A stretch of 64,000 bases of DNA from Closterium sp. Naga37s-1 (Eukaryota; Streptophyta; Zygnematophyceae; Desmidiales; Closteriaceae), in contig CANJKZ010000010.1 of NCBI GenBank assembly GCA_947471745.1, positions 4,459,001 through 4,523,000 on the forward strand, read 5' to 3'. Below are positions 45,848-56,236 of this stretch, piece by piece. The notes below the pieces were generated by a model. The model did no database searches and was not told the DNA's origin. It saw nothing but the letters and a program-made list of their open reading frames with translations. Made by a program: the position numbers and the translations under genes. Numbering within the stretch: position 1 is the stretch's first letter; each line of letters starts with the position of its first letter.

Positions 45848-45958
45848 ATGAGGCCTGTGCTGCCAGCCTTGTACGACGCAGTAGAGGATGGGATTAGGTT
45901 CACGGAACAGTTCGCTCATATAAGACTGAAAGTAAAGGGGAGGGAAGAGTTTTTCTAG
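45848..45958 (+). repeat. Extra TEQFAQ-type repeat unit beyond the stop codon
   Basis: Encodes SMRPVLPALYDAVEDGIRF and TEQFAHIRLKVKGREEF, ending in its own TAG. It is a diverged copy of the last coding unit (about 45701-45817), about 147 bp downstream, so the tandem duplication also took in the stop region. Confidence 0.8.
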
Positions 45959-45959
45959 T

Positions 45960-47867
45960 GGACTCAAAGCTCCCTTCCCTGGTTGAATGCGAAGGGGAGG
46001 CTGGAGCAGGAGGGAGCGAAGGAGCTTGAGGTGTGTCAAAAAGAGGTGAAGAGCAGTTTTTTGAGTTATATGGGTGAGGAAAACAGTTACAGTAATGGTA
46101 AGCACAAGGATATGCAGTATGCCAGGATGCTAGTGGGTGAGAGGATGAAGGAGGGCGAGTGGTACGGTACACAAGAAAGAAGGGAGATGGAATGGCTAGG
46201 AGGGGGAACACGGGGGAGCGAAGCAGGAGAGATGCGCGAGAAGAAGAGTTGGAAACAGAAAAATAACTGCCAAGGCTGACTAAATTTTTTATCTGATGTG
46301 ATGCTCTTGAAAATTATGCGAGCAGCACTCAGCATGGTGCTGAGAAGAATGTAGTGGCTAGGATGAGTACAGAAATGTTGGGTTGTATATTGGAGATATA
46401 TGAGTGTATTTCTGTGCTCGAGTGCTGGGATGTCTGTATTGTTAAATTTTTCTCTTTGGCCAGAAAACGATTGTTCATTTTTACCGAGTCTATGTTGCTT
46501 GTTACAATGACTTTAACAGCGTACACTTCACTGGCTGGTAAAAATGCAATCGCTTTTTTTAGCAAGACAAACTGTATCGGATCTGTCGCTTCGCTCAATC
46601 CTTGCACGTCACACTCACAGGTGGTCGCCTTTGTCGTTGTCGTCAGTCTAGCTGACGGCTGCTGTTGCTCGCCGTCGCACGAACTGGTGCTCGTGACCCT
46701 GGTTACACGGGCTTGTGAAACTGCTGACGTTCGCGAAACGGTAAGCCAATCGGGCTCCTCCCTGCTTCTCAGCTTTATTCGAGGTTTCGCCAAGGTTCCG
46801 TATTTCCTGCAAAGAAAGTGCATGTCAAGACAAGCACAGTCCTCCCCCCACCTCATCAACATTCCACATCCGCTCCTTTGTGATTCAGATGCTTAGGTAA
46901 ACACCTTCTGTTTCAAGCTTCTCTGCGCAAATGTACTTAGATAAGCGTTCTAACCAGCTCCGTTGGCACGACAGCTGGATCACTATTGAGAGGGAACGAC
47001 CAAGTCTTTTGACTCCCCCATTTCCCGCGTAAATTCCTTTTAGACGAGTCGCACCATCAACATTGGGTGGGAGAAGTGAGAACAAATAAACGAGGAGTTA
47101 CTTGATCGGAAACATCGAGCCGCGCATTTCTCCCCACTCCCAACCAGCACCCAACCCCTAGCGCACCAAACTCAACCGTGGCGCAAAGCCTCTGCATTTG
47201 CGCACTGCGCTCACGCACGGGCAGACCACCACACGCGATGACGGCCTGGTGCGGGCAGCCGAAAGTCCACGAGTCCCCTTTGGGTGACTGCCCTGCACAA
47301 TTTCCTCGCCTGGCGATTCGCGTGTGCGGAGAGGTTCGCGGCGAGGGAGACCCCTTTCTCGGGGGTGGGGCAGCTGAAGCGGAAAACACAATGTGCGCAA
47401 GTGCGAAGCGAGGCGAGGCGACTCAATTTCGCGAACGCCGAAGCGATCACGGGGAGGGCGATCGACGCGAACACCTGGCGCCGTCAAACATCAAAATCCG
47501 CATCTCAATTTCAAAATGTCCGCCTGTCCGTCAGCATCATATTACTCCCCCCTCCCCACATTCGACTCCCACAATTCACTCCTGCTATCCCTCTCTCGAA
47601 CTTGAGCACTTGCCCACCAGTGCTTGTCAACAACAATCGCTATCCATTGACGTAAAAGAGCCGCGCGCCTTGCAGCATCGTCGTCCCCATTCGCATCTTC
47701 CTAATATTCCATTCACGTAGCACGCATAACACGCGCTCATGTTCAACCTTCATCGACGCAGTCCTTTGTGTTAACGAGCTAGCTCCTCACCTCCAAGGAT
47801 TTGCTCGACTTTTCGTAGCCTTTTCCGCACCAGTGGAAGTATTAGCAACTATTAATAATTAGGAATA
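45960..47867. other. Intergenic: 3' flank and cyclin promoter/5' UTR
   Basis: Open frames on both strands near 46330-46900 and 47160-47720 show no recognisable protein features. The last 400 bp before 47868 are CT-rich, consistent with a 5' UTR. Confidence 0.5.
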
Positions 47868-48841
47868 ATGGGGAAAGGTGGTTCTCTCCCTCCTGCACTG
47901 ATCGCACAGCCCAAGAGCTACTCGGGCCTTTCGACGCTCGAAATTGAGCCAGACACAACTGCCGAGCGGCCCCGGATACTCGGTATCCTCTCCAGCATCC
48001 TCGACCATGTGGTGTCACGTAACGAAGCGAAACAGGCGAAATCCGGTAACCGCAAGTTGACGGTTTTTCACGGGCTTCGCGCGCCGGCAATCACCGTGGA
48101 AAAGTACCTGGAGCGGATATTTAAGTACGCCAACTGCAGTCCGGCGTGCTTTGTCGTGGCGTATGCGTACATCGACCGTATCTTGCAAGAGCATGACGAC
48201 ATGGTGATCACGTCGCTGAATGTGCATCGCCTGCTCATCACCTGCATCATGGTCGCCGCGAAGTTTCTCGATGACTCGTAAGTGGTAACCACCCTCATGA
48301 ACGATATTATTTCGCGCAAGTTGTCATTCGCGTCCGTCACCACATTCTTGTTCTTGTCCTCTCGGATACGCAGCCTCCGCATCTAGTGACCACAGTGTTA
48401 TCTGATAACGTCATTCATAATACCTCATACTATTTTGCTCTGCTTCGCTAAAGCATTTTCTTTCTCCACATTCTTTACACTCTCTCTTACAGGTACTTCA
48501 ATAACGCGTACTACGCCAAGGTCGGAGGCGTTACTACAGCCGAGATGAACCGTTTGGAGATGGAGCTTCTATTTCGCATGGACTTCCGTTTGAACATTAC
48601 AACGGACGTCTTTTACGCGTACTGCAAGCGGCTTGAAGCGGAGATTTGGAATTCGCGCCCACCTTTCGAGGCCACGTTGGACGTCAACTCGTTATCCATG
48701 CTGAAGCCGCCCGGCCACCTGGCACGCGTGCAGCCTTGCCACGTGGAGGTGCAAAAAGGCGTTCGGACACCCCCGCGAGAGGTGGAATCGTACCGGTATC
48801 CGTCAATGCGGGCGAGAACGCTCGTGAACGGGTCTCCTTGA
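47868..48841 (+). CDS. CYCU: U/P-type (PHO80-like) cyclin, copy 1
   Basis: Two exons, 47868-48277 and 48493-48841, 252 residues. The cyclin box resembles plant P/U-type cyclins related to yeast PHO80: LTVFHGLRAPAITVEKYLER, IFKYANCSPACFVVAYAYID, LNVHRLLITCIMVAAKFLDD and, after the intron, YFNNAYYAKVGGVTTAEMNR and MELLFRMDFRLNITTDVFYA. Such cyclins partner CDKA-type kinases and link nutrient status to division. Starts MGKGGSLPPAL. The intron splits the serine codon of FLDDS-YFNN, as in copy 2. Confidence 0.88.
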
Positions 48842-51264
48842 CGGTCGGCGTTAACGTTTTGACAGAACTGATATCGCTGACGGATGATGGCAGGTGGCGG
48901 CACAAGGGGATGGGCGCGTCAAGTGATTGCGCTCGTCCATACATATACGATCTTGACAAGATACACTTGCTCACTTACTGTAGTCGAGTGCACTAATGAG
49001 TAGATTCCTTAAGACTTGTAGATGTGTAGGAATCCTCGTAAGGGGAGAGGAGTCTGTTGATGTTAGAAATCTAGAAGCTGGGGGAAAGCATATGATGTAA
49101 CGTCGCATCATATTCGGCGCCATTCAGACACAGGAACACAATATGTGGCTGTCTGATTGGGATGCGTGCTATGTGCTGTGAAGCACGGAAGGGCTGGAGG
49201 AGATAAGGCGACATCATGCGGCGTAGCCATGTCACACTTGAATTCGGAGAGACTCTCTCCTTGTGCTATATTTTCCCTTGGTTTGTGTAGACTAGCAATT
49301 GAAATCCAAATAGTATTACCACGCTTATTCCATAATGATTTCAAGAATTCTTCACGAATGCTTTCTTTCACTCCAGTTGCAACCTTAGCCATCACTGTCC
49401 AGGCAAATGTCCATGGTAGCCACTAACAAGGATTGTTGTCGTTACAAGAATAAAAAATGGGGCAGCGCAGCTGGCTTCATCTAAAAAAACTACTTTGCTT
49501 CCTTCCGCTTCCATTCGTTGAACCAGACTAAATTGAGTTCCCTCTCAATAAATTTCATGCACCTGTGAAGGTAAACAAACATGGTTTCTGTGACTTGTGA
49601 TCTCTCAACCTTGTATTGGTTTATGTACACTACAGTAATGCAGCTGCACTGGCTCGTTCTTGGGTTGTCGCTGTATGGAAAGTGACACATCGGCGTCGAT
49701 GCGCAAACTTTTGGTCCTGCCTGTCGTTTTCCGCCACCGGCGGGCAAATGCTTCGCGGGCCTTTTCACACCACGTCCTCACATTTGCGTGTCCGTTGGCA
49801 CAAATTGCTCCCCTGATTTCTGGCGCAAAGGTCATCCCTTGCTTTCGCCGTCATCGTTAGAATTGAGCTGTGGTCGCTGCTCAGCTCCTTCTATCGCAGG
49901 CTGTGCTCTAAAGGAGGGCAATGCGACTCGATTCGGGGTTGGGCGACAGCGAAACTCATGGTTCCTGCCACGTAGGCATGAAATGTTCCCCGAATGCATA
50001 CGACAGAAGTCACTGCGTCTCATCATCGAGACGCTGTGGCGTGAAATGGATGGCTGGCGAACCCAACGGCACCCTGGTCAGGGTGCGCAGGGAACAGCTG
50101 GGCACGTTCCAGCCATGTCGCAGACCAGCTGTTGCTGGGAAACCCGAAAACATCCCCCCAAATGCGACTCGCCCACAGGGAGGGATGGAAATGTCTGCCA
50201 GCCTGTCACTTCCTTCTCTTTCCTTTCCAGCATCTGAAAGAAAGGAAGGGTACGCGCTGTGGGACCAGGAGGCCATGGTCAGCCAATCAGCGGTAGCTGT
50301 GTCCAAGGGACCAACCCGTGGTCGAGGCAGAGATTTTCGAAAGTGGGCACTGGCGGGTCGATTGACGGCAGCGCTTCGATCTCATCGCATCACACACATG
50401 CGCCTCGTTTCATTTCACAATGTTGTCGCTGCGAGTTTTGATACTCTTAGTACCCCTCCCGCTCCCCTTCCGACCAATCAGCCCTCCATCATCGTGCACC
50501 CCCTGCGTTTCATCTCATCCTCCTCCTATCACCACGACACACACTGTACATAAAGCCTCCAGCTATGACGCAAACCAGCCAATCAAACTTCCCAAGTCGT
50601 TTCGTCTCTCCCCATTCGACACCTCGATTTTCCCAATCTCCAAAAGATCGTAATTTCATGCTAGGTTTCAGACCGTCGATCGTGAATCGTTCCATTCGAT
50701 GCATTCCACGTGGATAGCGGTAGCCCTCGTCTATTGCCAATGTCAGACAGAGAGTTGTTGAGAGAGAGGCAGACTGTCCGCCAGGCGAGCCAGAGAATCA
50801 GAGCCCGAGAAGCAGCGAGCCAACCCCAGAGAGCCAGAGACCTGGAGGGGGCCAGCCAGAGAGGGAAGCGAGGCAGAGTCGCTTTGCCCGCTGTCGGCCA
50901 TTTACGCGTTCATCCTCGCTCGAACAAAATATAAGCTTACCATTCATTCGTCCTAATCCTCATATTTCGCTCAGGTGTGCCTCTCGTTCTGCACGGGTCA
51001 CCCCGAGCCCTTTCTCTCGTCGCCTTCCTGCTTCCGTTTCCTTAGTAACCTAATCGTCTGCCTCTTCGCTTGCCACTTCCTTACCTTCTCAGAGACCTCC
51101 GTCGCGTGCTGTGCGTGTCTTTTATTAGCATTCGTGTGCGAGCTCATATTCCAGCAATCGGCATTCGGTGCTACATTTCCTGCAAACTCAGCCATTCTTT
51201 GAATTTTAGTTGTGAATCCAAATCAGGCGCATTTCTTCCGCAAGGCAAACAGTCTTAAGTCAAA
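48842..51264. other. Intergenic between the two cyclin genes
   Basis: No protein-coding gene recognised. Holds the 3' UTR of copy 1 and the promoter of copy 2. The part from about 50400 is CT-rich with a leader-like character; several short open frames lack features. Confidence 0.5.
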
Positions 51265-52260
51265 ATGGGCAAGGGGGGTTCTCTGTCGTTCAGCGCACAG
51301 GCCAAGGCTGCTCCCAGCTGCCTCGCCACCTTAGAGCTCGATCCGAACTTGCTTTGCGAAAGGCCTCGCGTTCTTTCTGTCCTCGCGACGATCTACGACC
51401 AAATCGTGGAGCGGAACGAGGCCAATCAAGCCAAGGGCAGCGAAGAGAAGCTGACCGTTTTTCACGGGCTGCGCGCTCCGGCCATCGGAGTCGAAAAGTA
51501 CATGGAGAGGATATTTAAATACGCCAATTGCAGCCCTGCGTGCTTCGTCCTGGCGTATATCTATGTGGAGAAGATGGTGGAGCGGCATGATGACATGGTG
51601 GTGACGTCACTCAATGTGCATCGCCTGCTCATCACATCCGTCATGGTCGCCGCGAAATTTCTCGATGACTCGTAAGTGCTACTGTGCAAACTTGCCAAAT
51701 TAAGCTTCTCCCATTTTTGGTAGGATAACAGAAAACAACAATGGTGCAAGCAAAAAAGAGCCCAGTATCATGTTCAGCGATGATTGAAATGTCAATGTGG
51801 ATCAAACTTCATGTTCTGGCCGTTCAGCCTAACAACGTGCACCCATGACACCTCATCTCACCAAGTTCTCCTATTTGTTTCCGTTTCATTTCCGTTCAGG
51901 TATTTCAACAACGCGTACTACGCCAAAGTCGGCGGAGTCACAACTGCCGAGATGAACCGTCTGGAGATGGAAATACTGTTCCGCCTGGACTTCCGCATGA
52001 ACGTTACAACTGAAGCCTTCTATGCGTACTGCAAGAAGCTTGAAGCGGAGCTGTGGCAGTCAGAGGTCGCCTTCGACGCAGCTTCCCTCATTGACATGTC
52101 AGCACTCACAATGTTCAAGGGGCCCCAAGGCAATGTGGCTCGTACGCATCCGTACGAGTGTCAAGCAGCGTGCGAGAAGGGCGTACGGACACCGCCGCGG
52201 GAGGTGGAGTCGTACCGATGCCCAGCTGTAACGGCTAGGGTGTTGCCTGAGTCTCCTTGA
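51265..52260 (+). CDS. CYCU: U/P-type (PHO80-like) cyclin, copy 2
   Basis: Exons 51265-51671 and 51900-52260, 255 residues. Starts MGKGGSLSFSAQAKA and is closely similar to copy 1 through the cyclin box (LTVFHGLRAPAIGVEKYMER, IFKYANCSPACFVLAYIYVE, LNVHRLLITSVMVAAKFLDD), with the same intron position and phase and the same end motif, KGVRTPPREVESYRCP. Divergence is concentrated in the first 40 and last 50 residues. A tandem duplicate in the same orientation; separate promoters allow different regulation. Confidence 0.88.
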
Positions 52261-52796
52261 GTGTTCACCGCTTCATCTGGCGAGTTCATCTGACGGTCAC
52301 TGACACTGACTGTACTAACCTCCGAGCTTGGCTGACGCTTTGCTCTCTTGACCCTGTTTGCTTGCGTGTGTTTGTGCTCACTGCGTGAGTTGTCATTTAT
52401 TTTGATAATATAGGCGGAGTTTGGCTTACCGTAGTTTCTTTTCCCTCTCACCTCTCATCTCTTGTAAGGCACTGATTCTAATAACACGTGCCTGAGCGCA
52501 TGTAGGGTTAGCACCAACAAATGTTCAGGTAAGGAGCAAAATGCTAATCAAACATGCTTACCATTTTTCAGCTTGAACCTAGTATTGCAAGAATCATATG
52601 GTATCAATGTGCAATGTACTTAGCATGGTAGCTCTTCAATTGATAACATGTGATGCGCATGGATTTTTCCTATGGAGGTATCTTGTGTGCAGAGTCTACT
52701 GCAACCATCAAAAACTGAAAACGTTTAGTGGTACAATGGAAGACTGTACCCTTCTGGCGGTCCCCTCAAAGGTGCTGATGTTCTGCTACTACCAGG
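52261..52796. other. Convergent intergenic region
   Basis: AT-rich, no gene seen. Holds the 3' ends of cyclin copy 2 (+) and the FAX-like gene (-). Confidence 0.5.
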
Positions 52797-54563
52797 CTAT
52801 GCAAGGCTAGGTGTTTGTGCCTTCGGACGGTTTCCTCCAGACATGAAAATGTACGTATAGAAGGCCACCATGAACAAGCTGCACGAGGGAGCAATCACAC
52901 AGCCAAAGAGAGTGGAACACGTTGACAACAATATCGATAGCGGTAACAGCGACAGTAAGCAACTGCAAAGCGGCTGAAAATAACAGCTGAGTTAAACAAA
53001 AGCACCAACATGCACAGTGGAGGCGACTCAGCATGTCATACCTTGCAAGTGCAGCCAAGCCAGTTGGGAAGAGTGCCTTGGTCTGACAACATCAACACAC
53101 AGAAAGGAATGCGAACCAGCATGTGAGTCATTTTGGACGAATAATAGCAGGAAGTGTTGAATAGAACTATTTGTCAGTAAACATGTACCACTGCGCAGAC
53201 ACAGGAGGCTGTCTTCCAGTTGCATGCGTAATCAAAATCAATAACGCAAAGAGAAAGAGCAGGGCACAAGAAAAAACAGCATCAAGAGCGTACCACAGCG
53301 AAGCGAGTTGCTTCATTGATGAACACAAAGCTTGACAGCACTGCAGGGGAAAGCACATCAAGGGGTAAAAAATGAACGAAATTGAGCTTTTATGCTCGTA
53401 GTGCCCTGTTCGCGCTGCAAGAGAAATGCCACACGACCAGACAAGCCTGAATGTCTCAAAATAATCTTGATAGAAATACGAATTACTCACCTCCTTGAAT
53501 AGCAATGTACAGTGCGGAAGGACGGTGATTCTGCCAGGCATGGAGGCTGGAGATGCTACACGCGAGAATAATACCCCCAACGATCATGCCAAATCGAAGG
53601 GCGTTGACGCTCCCTGCCAGAGTGAACCAGGTCACCCCTCCGACCACCAGCAGGGCACCTGAAGACAAACAGCAAGGCAGTTTCATTGAGACATGACCCA
53701 AGTGACCTATACACAACAGTAACAAATAGCACAAGGACATGATACGCAATCAACAGCAAACAATCACAGCTCAGTGACTCAGGGTGGTGGAGGTTGAAAC
53801 TGAGACCTACCATATGGGATTCCCAGACAGAAGTCATGAATCACAGCTCCTCTCCTGATAGCGTCCTTAGAATGTGATGACACGGCTGTCTCCACAATCT
53901 CCCTGATGGGTTCCGGAGCGTCTTTAGCAACAGCAACAATCTGATCCTTATTCTCCTCCACGTGATGCAGCGCTTCTTCTATCTGATGCGACGCTTTCTC
54001 CGCCTGCTCCTTAATCTGCACCTTTGCCTTCTCAGCTTGGACTTTAAGTTGCTCTGCCAGAATCTCGGCCTTATGCTTCACCTCTGATGCTGCTTGCTGG
54101 GTTTGCACCTGAAGCTCTTGCAGCTCATCGGGGGTTGGAAGCTTAACCTTGTCTTCAATGGCATGGGCAGCGTCTTCTAAGACGTGCGAAGCGCCTTCAG
54201 TAATCTTCTGGAATTTCTTGGACGCTTCAGATGCGATCTTCTGGAGCTCCTCCTTGACCTTGTTATCCTGAATGGAGGAGATTTGTTTAAAGACGAAGGT
54301 TGAAAAGTCCCACTCTCGACGGTGAAATGAAAGGAAGAAGAAGCAGTTTTTTTATTCTATCAAAATACCACAAGAAGTAGTCAGAGGCAAAATGACTTTA
54401 CCTCGGCTACAGCTCGAACGCCGTGCGACTTTCGGAGGCGCAGCGTTGGTCCAGCAGAGGAAAGAGACGAAAATGACTTCCCAAATAAACTTCCGTTCAA
54501 GCTGGTCGATAGTCTGCCGGCCTGACCGCCTGCCAAAGCCCCTGCCCTCAAACAAGCAGCCAT
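52797..54563 (-). CDS. FAX: Plastid fatty-acid exporter, FAX3-like (Tmemb_14 family)
   Basis: Minus-strand exons: 54563-54402, 54267-53811, 53658-53491, 53340-53294, 53082-53042 and 52878-52797; all phases fit and give 318 residues. The N-terminus (MAACLRAGALAGG) has transit-peptide character. Then a long amphipathic apolipoprotein-like helical region (AEILAEQLKVQAEKAKVQIK), as in FAX3. The Tmemb_14 domain follows: IHDFCLGIPYGALLVVGG, TLAGSVNALRFGMIVGGIIL, SFVFINEATRF and ALFPTGLAAL. Family members export fatty acids across the inner plastid envelope. Close kin (FAX1, FAX2) lack the long helical part, hence the FAX3 label. Confidence 0.82.
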
Positions 54564-55260
54564 GTTGGATATCGTCGCTAGCGGAAGTACTGGGAACAAC
54601 GAACGCGTAGACTATATTAACAACCACAGAAGCGAGGAGAAATTTCACTACACGATCTTTGAAAAACGTAATAACTTGGTGATTGCAAGATTCAAGAACC
54701 TAAGGTACCTGGGATGGTGAAACAACAAGCTAAGCTTGCGGATTTCAGTCGAAGAAACAAAATCAGTAGCAGATACAGAAGTGAAGCACTAAACAGAGAA
54801 TCCAGGAAGAAGCACGAAAAGTATGCATTTGATTCAGAGGTTCATACACTCACGAACAATAGCGAACTGTTACGTAGTTTGAGAGTGTCGAATATCTGCC
54901 GCCCTTTTGTTGAATGGACCCGCGAAACTTCGGCGAGGTAGAATCATCTTCGCGAACAGCAGGCCCAGTTCTCAGGAAAAGAGGGTCCATGTAAGCAAAA
55001 GCGCCTGGTTAGAGGGGACATTTGTGGCTATCCCTTGTTTCATGGGGCACGCACCTCAGCCGAAGCACTGAAGGGAGCTCCTGGCCATATGTGATTGGCA
55101 GATGGACAAACCGAACCTGGCTTTGACTTCAGACCATTTGCTAGAGGATTCATTGCTGACGGGGTTGAGGTAGACGCACCACATTGCAAATCTCTAGAAA
55201 GTGGAATCTGTATACGCGTTGTAAACATTCACCAGCGAAGTTTGGAATCTCAACAAACAA
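54564..55260. other. Intergenic, FAX promoter and DCD 3' flank
   Basis: No gene recognised. A possible further exon for the DCD gene on the minus strand at about 55190-55260 is not needed, because the frame already stops at 55261. Confidence 0.45.
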
Positions 55261-56189
55261 TTACCCAGTCTCTTCTGCCCAATCAGCAACCGGTGTACTT
55301 CCACTTGGTTCTTGTTGACGAGAATCCTCAACTGGTTTCGAGTCTCCTGATAATCCTTGCTCTTCAACTTCTTCTCGACCAATTAAAGAATGGTCCGACG
55401 CAAGCTCTCGCACGATAGTTGGCTCCACTGCCATCTGGAGAAATACGCAAGCATCAAACAGAAACCACCACAACACATTCCACAAAGAAAATTGCATGAA
55501 GAGCAGTGAAGCGATGAAATGTTGCAATTTCTTCCCACCTCCCTCATACGATCACCCGTTTCGCCTGTAGCCGACCGATTTTGTTTTGAGCTGCCTCAAT
55601 GCCACACCATCCGCCAGGAAGCTCACCACCTCTCATCTCAACCTTCCAACCTCCACCGCATTCACATCCATCCCACCTCCCTCATGCAATCACCTGTTTT
55701 GCCTGCAACCGACCAAACTCTGCCTGGAGCTGTCTCAACGCCACACCATCCCCCTGCATCCGCACCACCTCTCCCCGCAACCTCCCAATCTCTGCCCGAT
55801 CCTCCTCCCGAGCCGCTTTCACCTGCACCAGATCTGCCTGGGTCTGCTCTAGTGACACACGCAGCTGAGCCCGCTCCTGGGCCCACTGCTGCATGGCACT
55901 GGTTACCATTGCAAGGCTCTGCTGCACTGTTGCTGCTAGGCCTGCCATGGCGATTGCATCCACTGCTCCTGCTGCTGATACTGCCTCCTGTTGTTGCTGC
56001 TTCTGCTGCTCTTGCTCCCGCTGCTTCTGCTGAGCTTGTTGCTGCTGCTGCTGCTCCTGCTGCTGCTTCTGCTGTTGCTGCTGCTGCTGCTCCTGCTGCT
56101 GTTGCTGGTGCAGGTACTGCTCTTGTTGGTGATATGGATGCTGCATTTGCGGGTGCATCTGTGCTTGCATTGATGCCTGTGCCCACCAT

Positions 56190-56236
<47 letters not shown>

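Noticed and set aside
46354-46896. Open frames on both strands near 46350-46900
   Set aside because: Overlapping frames with no domain, no coding-like composition and no matching splice signals.
47178-47720. Plus and minus frames near 47160-47720
   Set aside because: GC-rich region open in many frames upstream of the cyclin; no recognisable protein.
55190-55260. Extra 3' exon for the DCD gene beyond a gtaatt donor at 55264
   Set aside because: The frame already ends in TAA there and no convincing continuation was seen.
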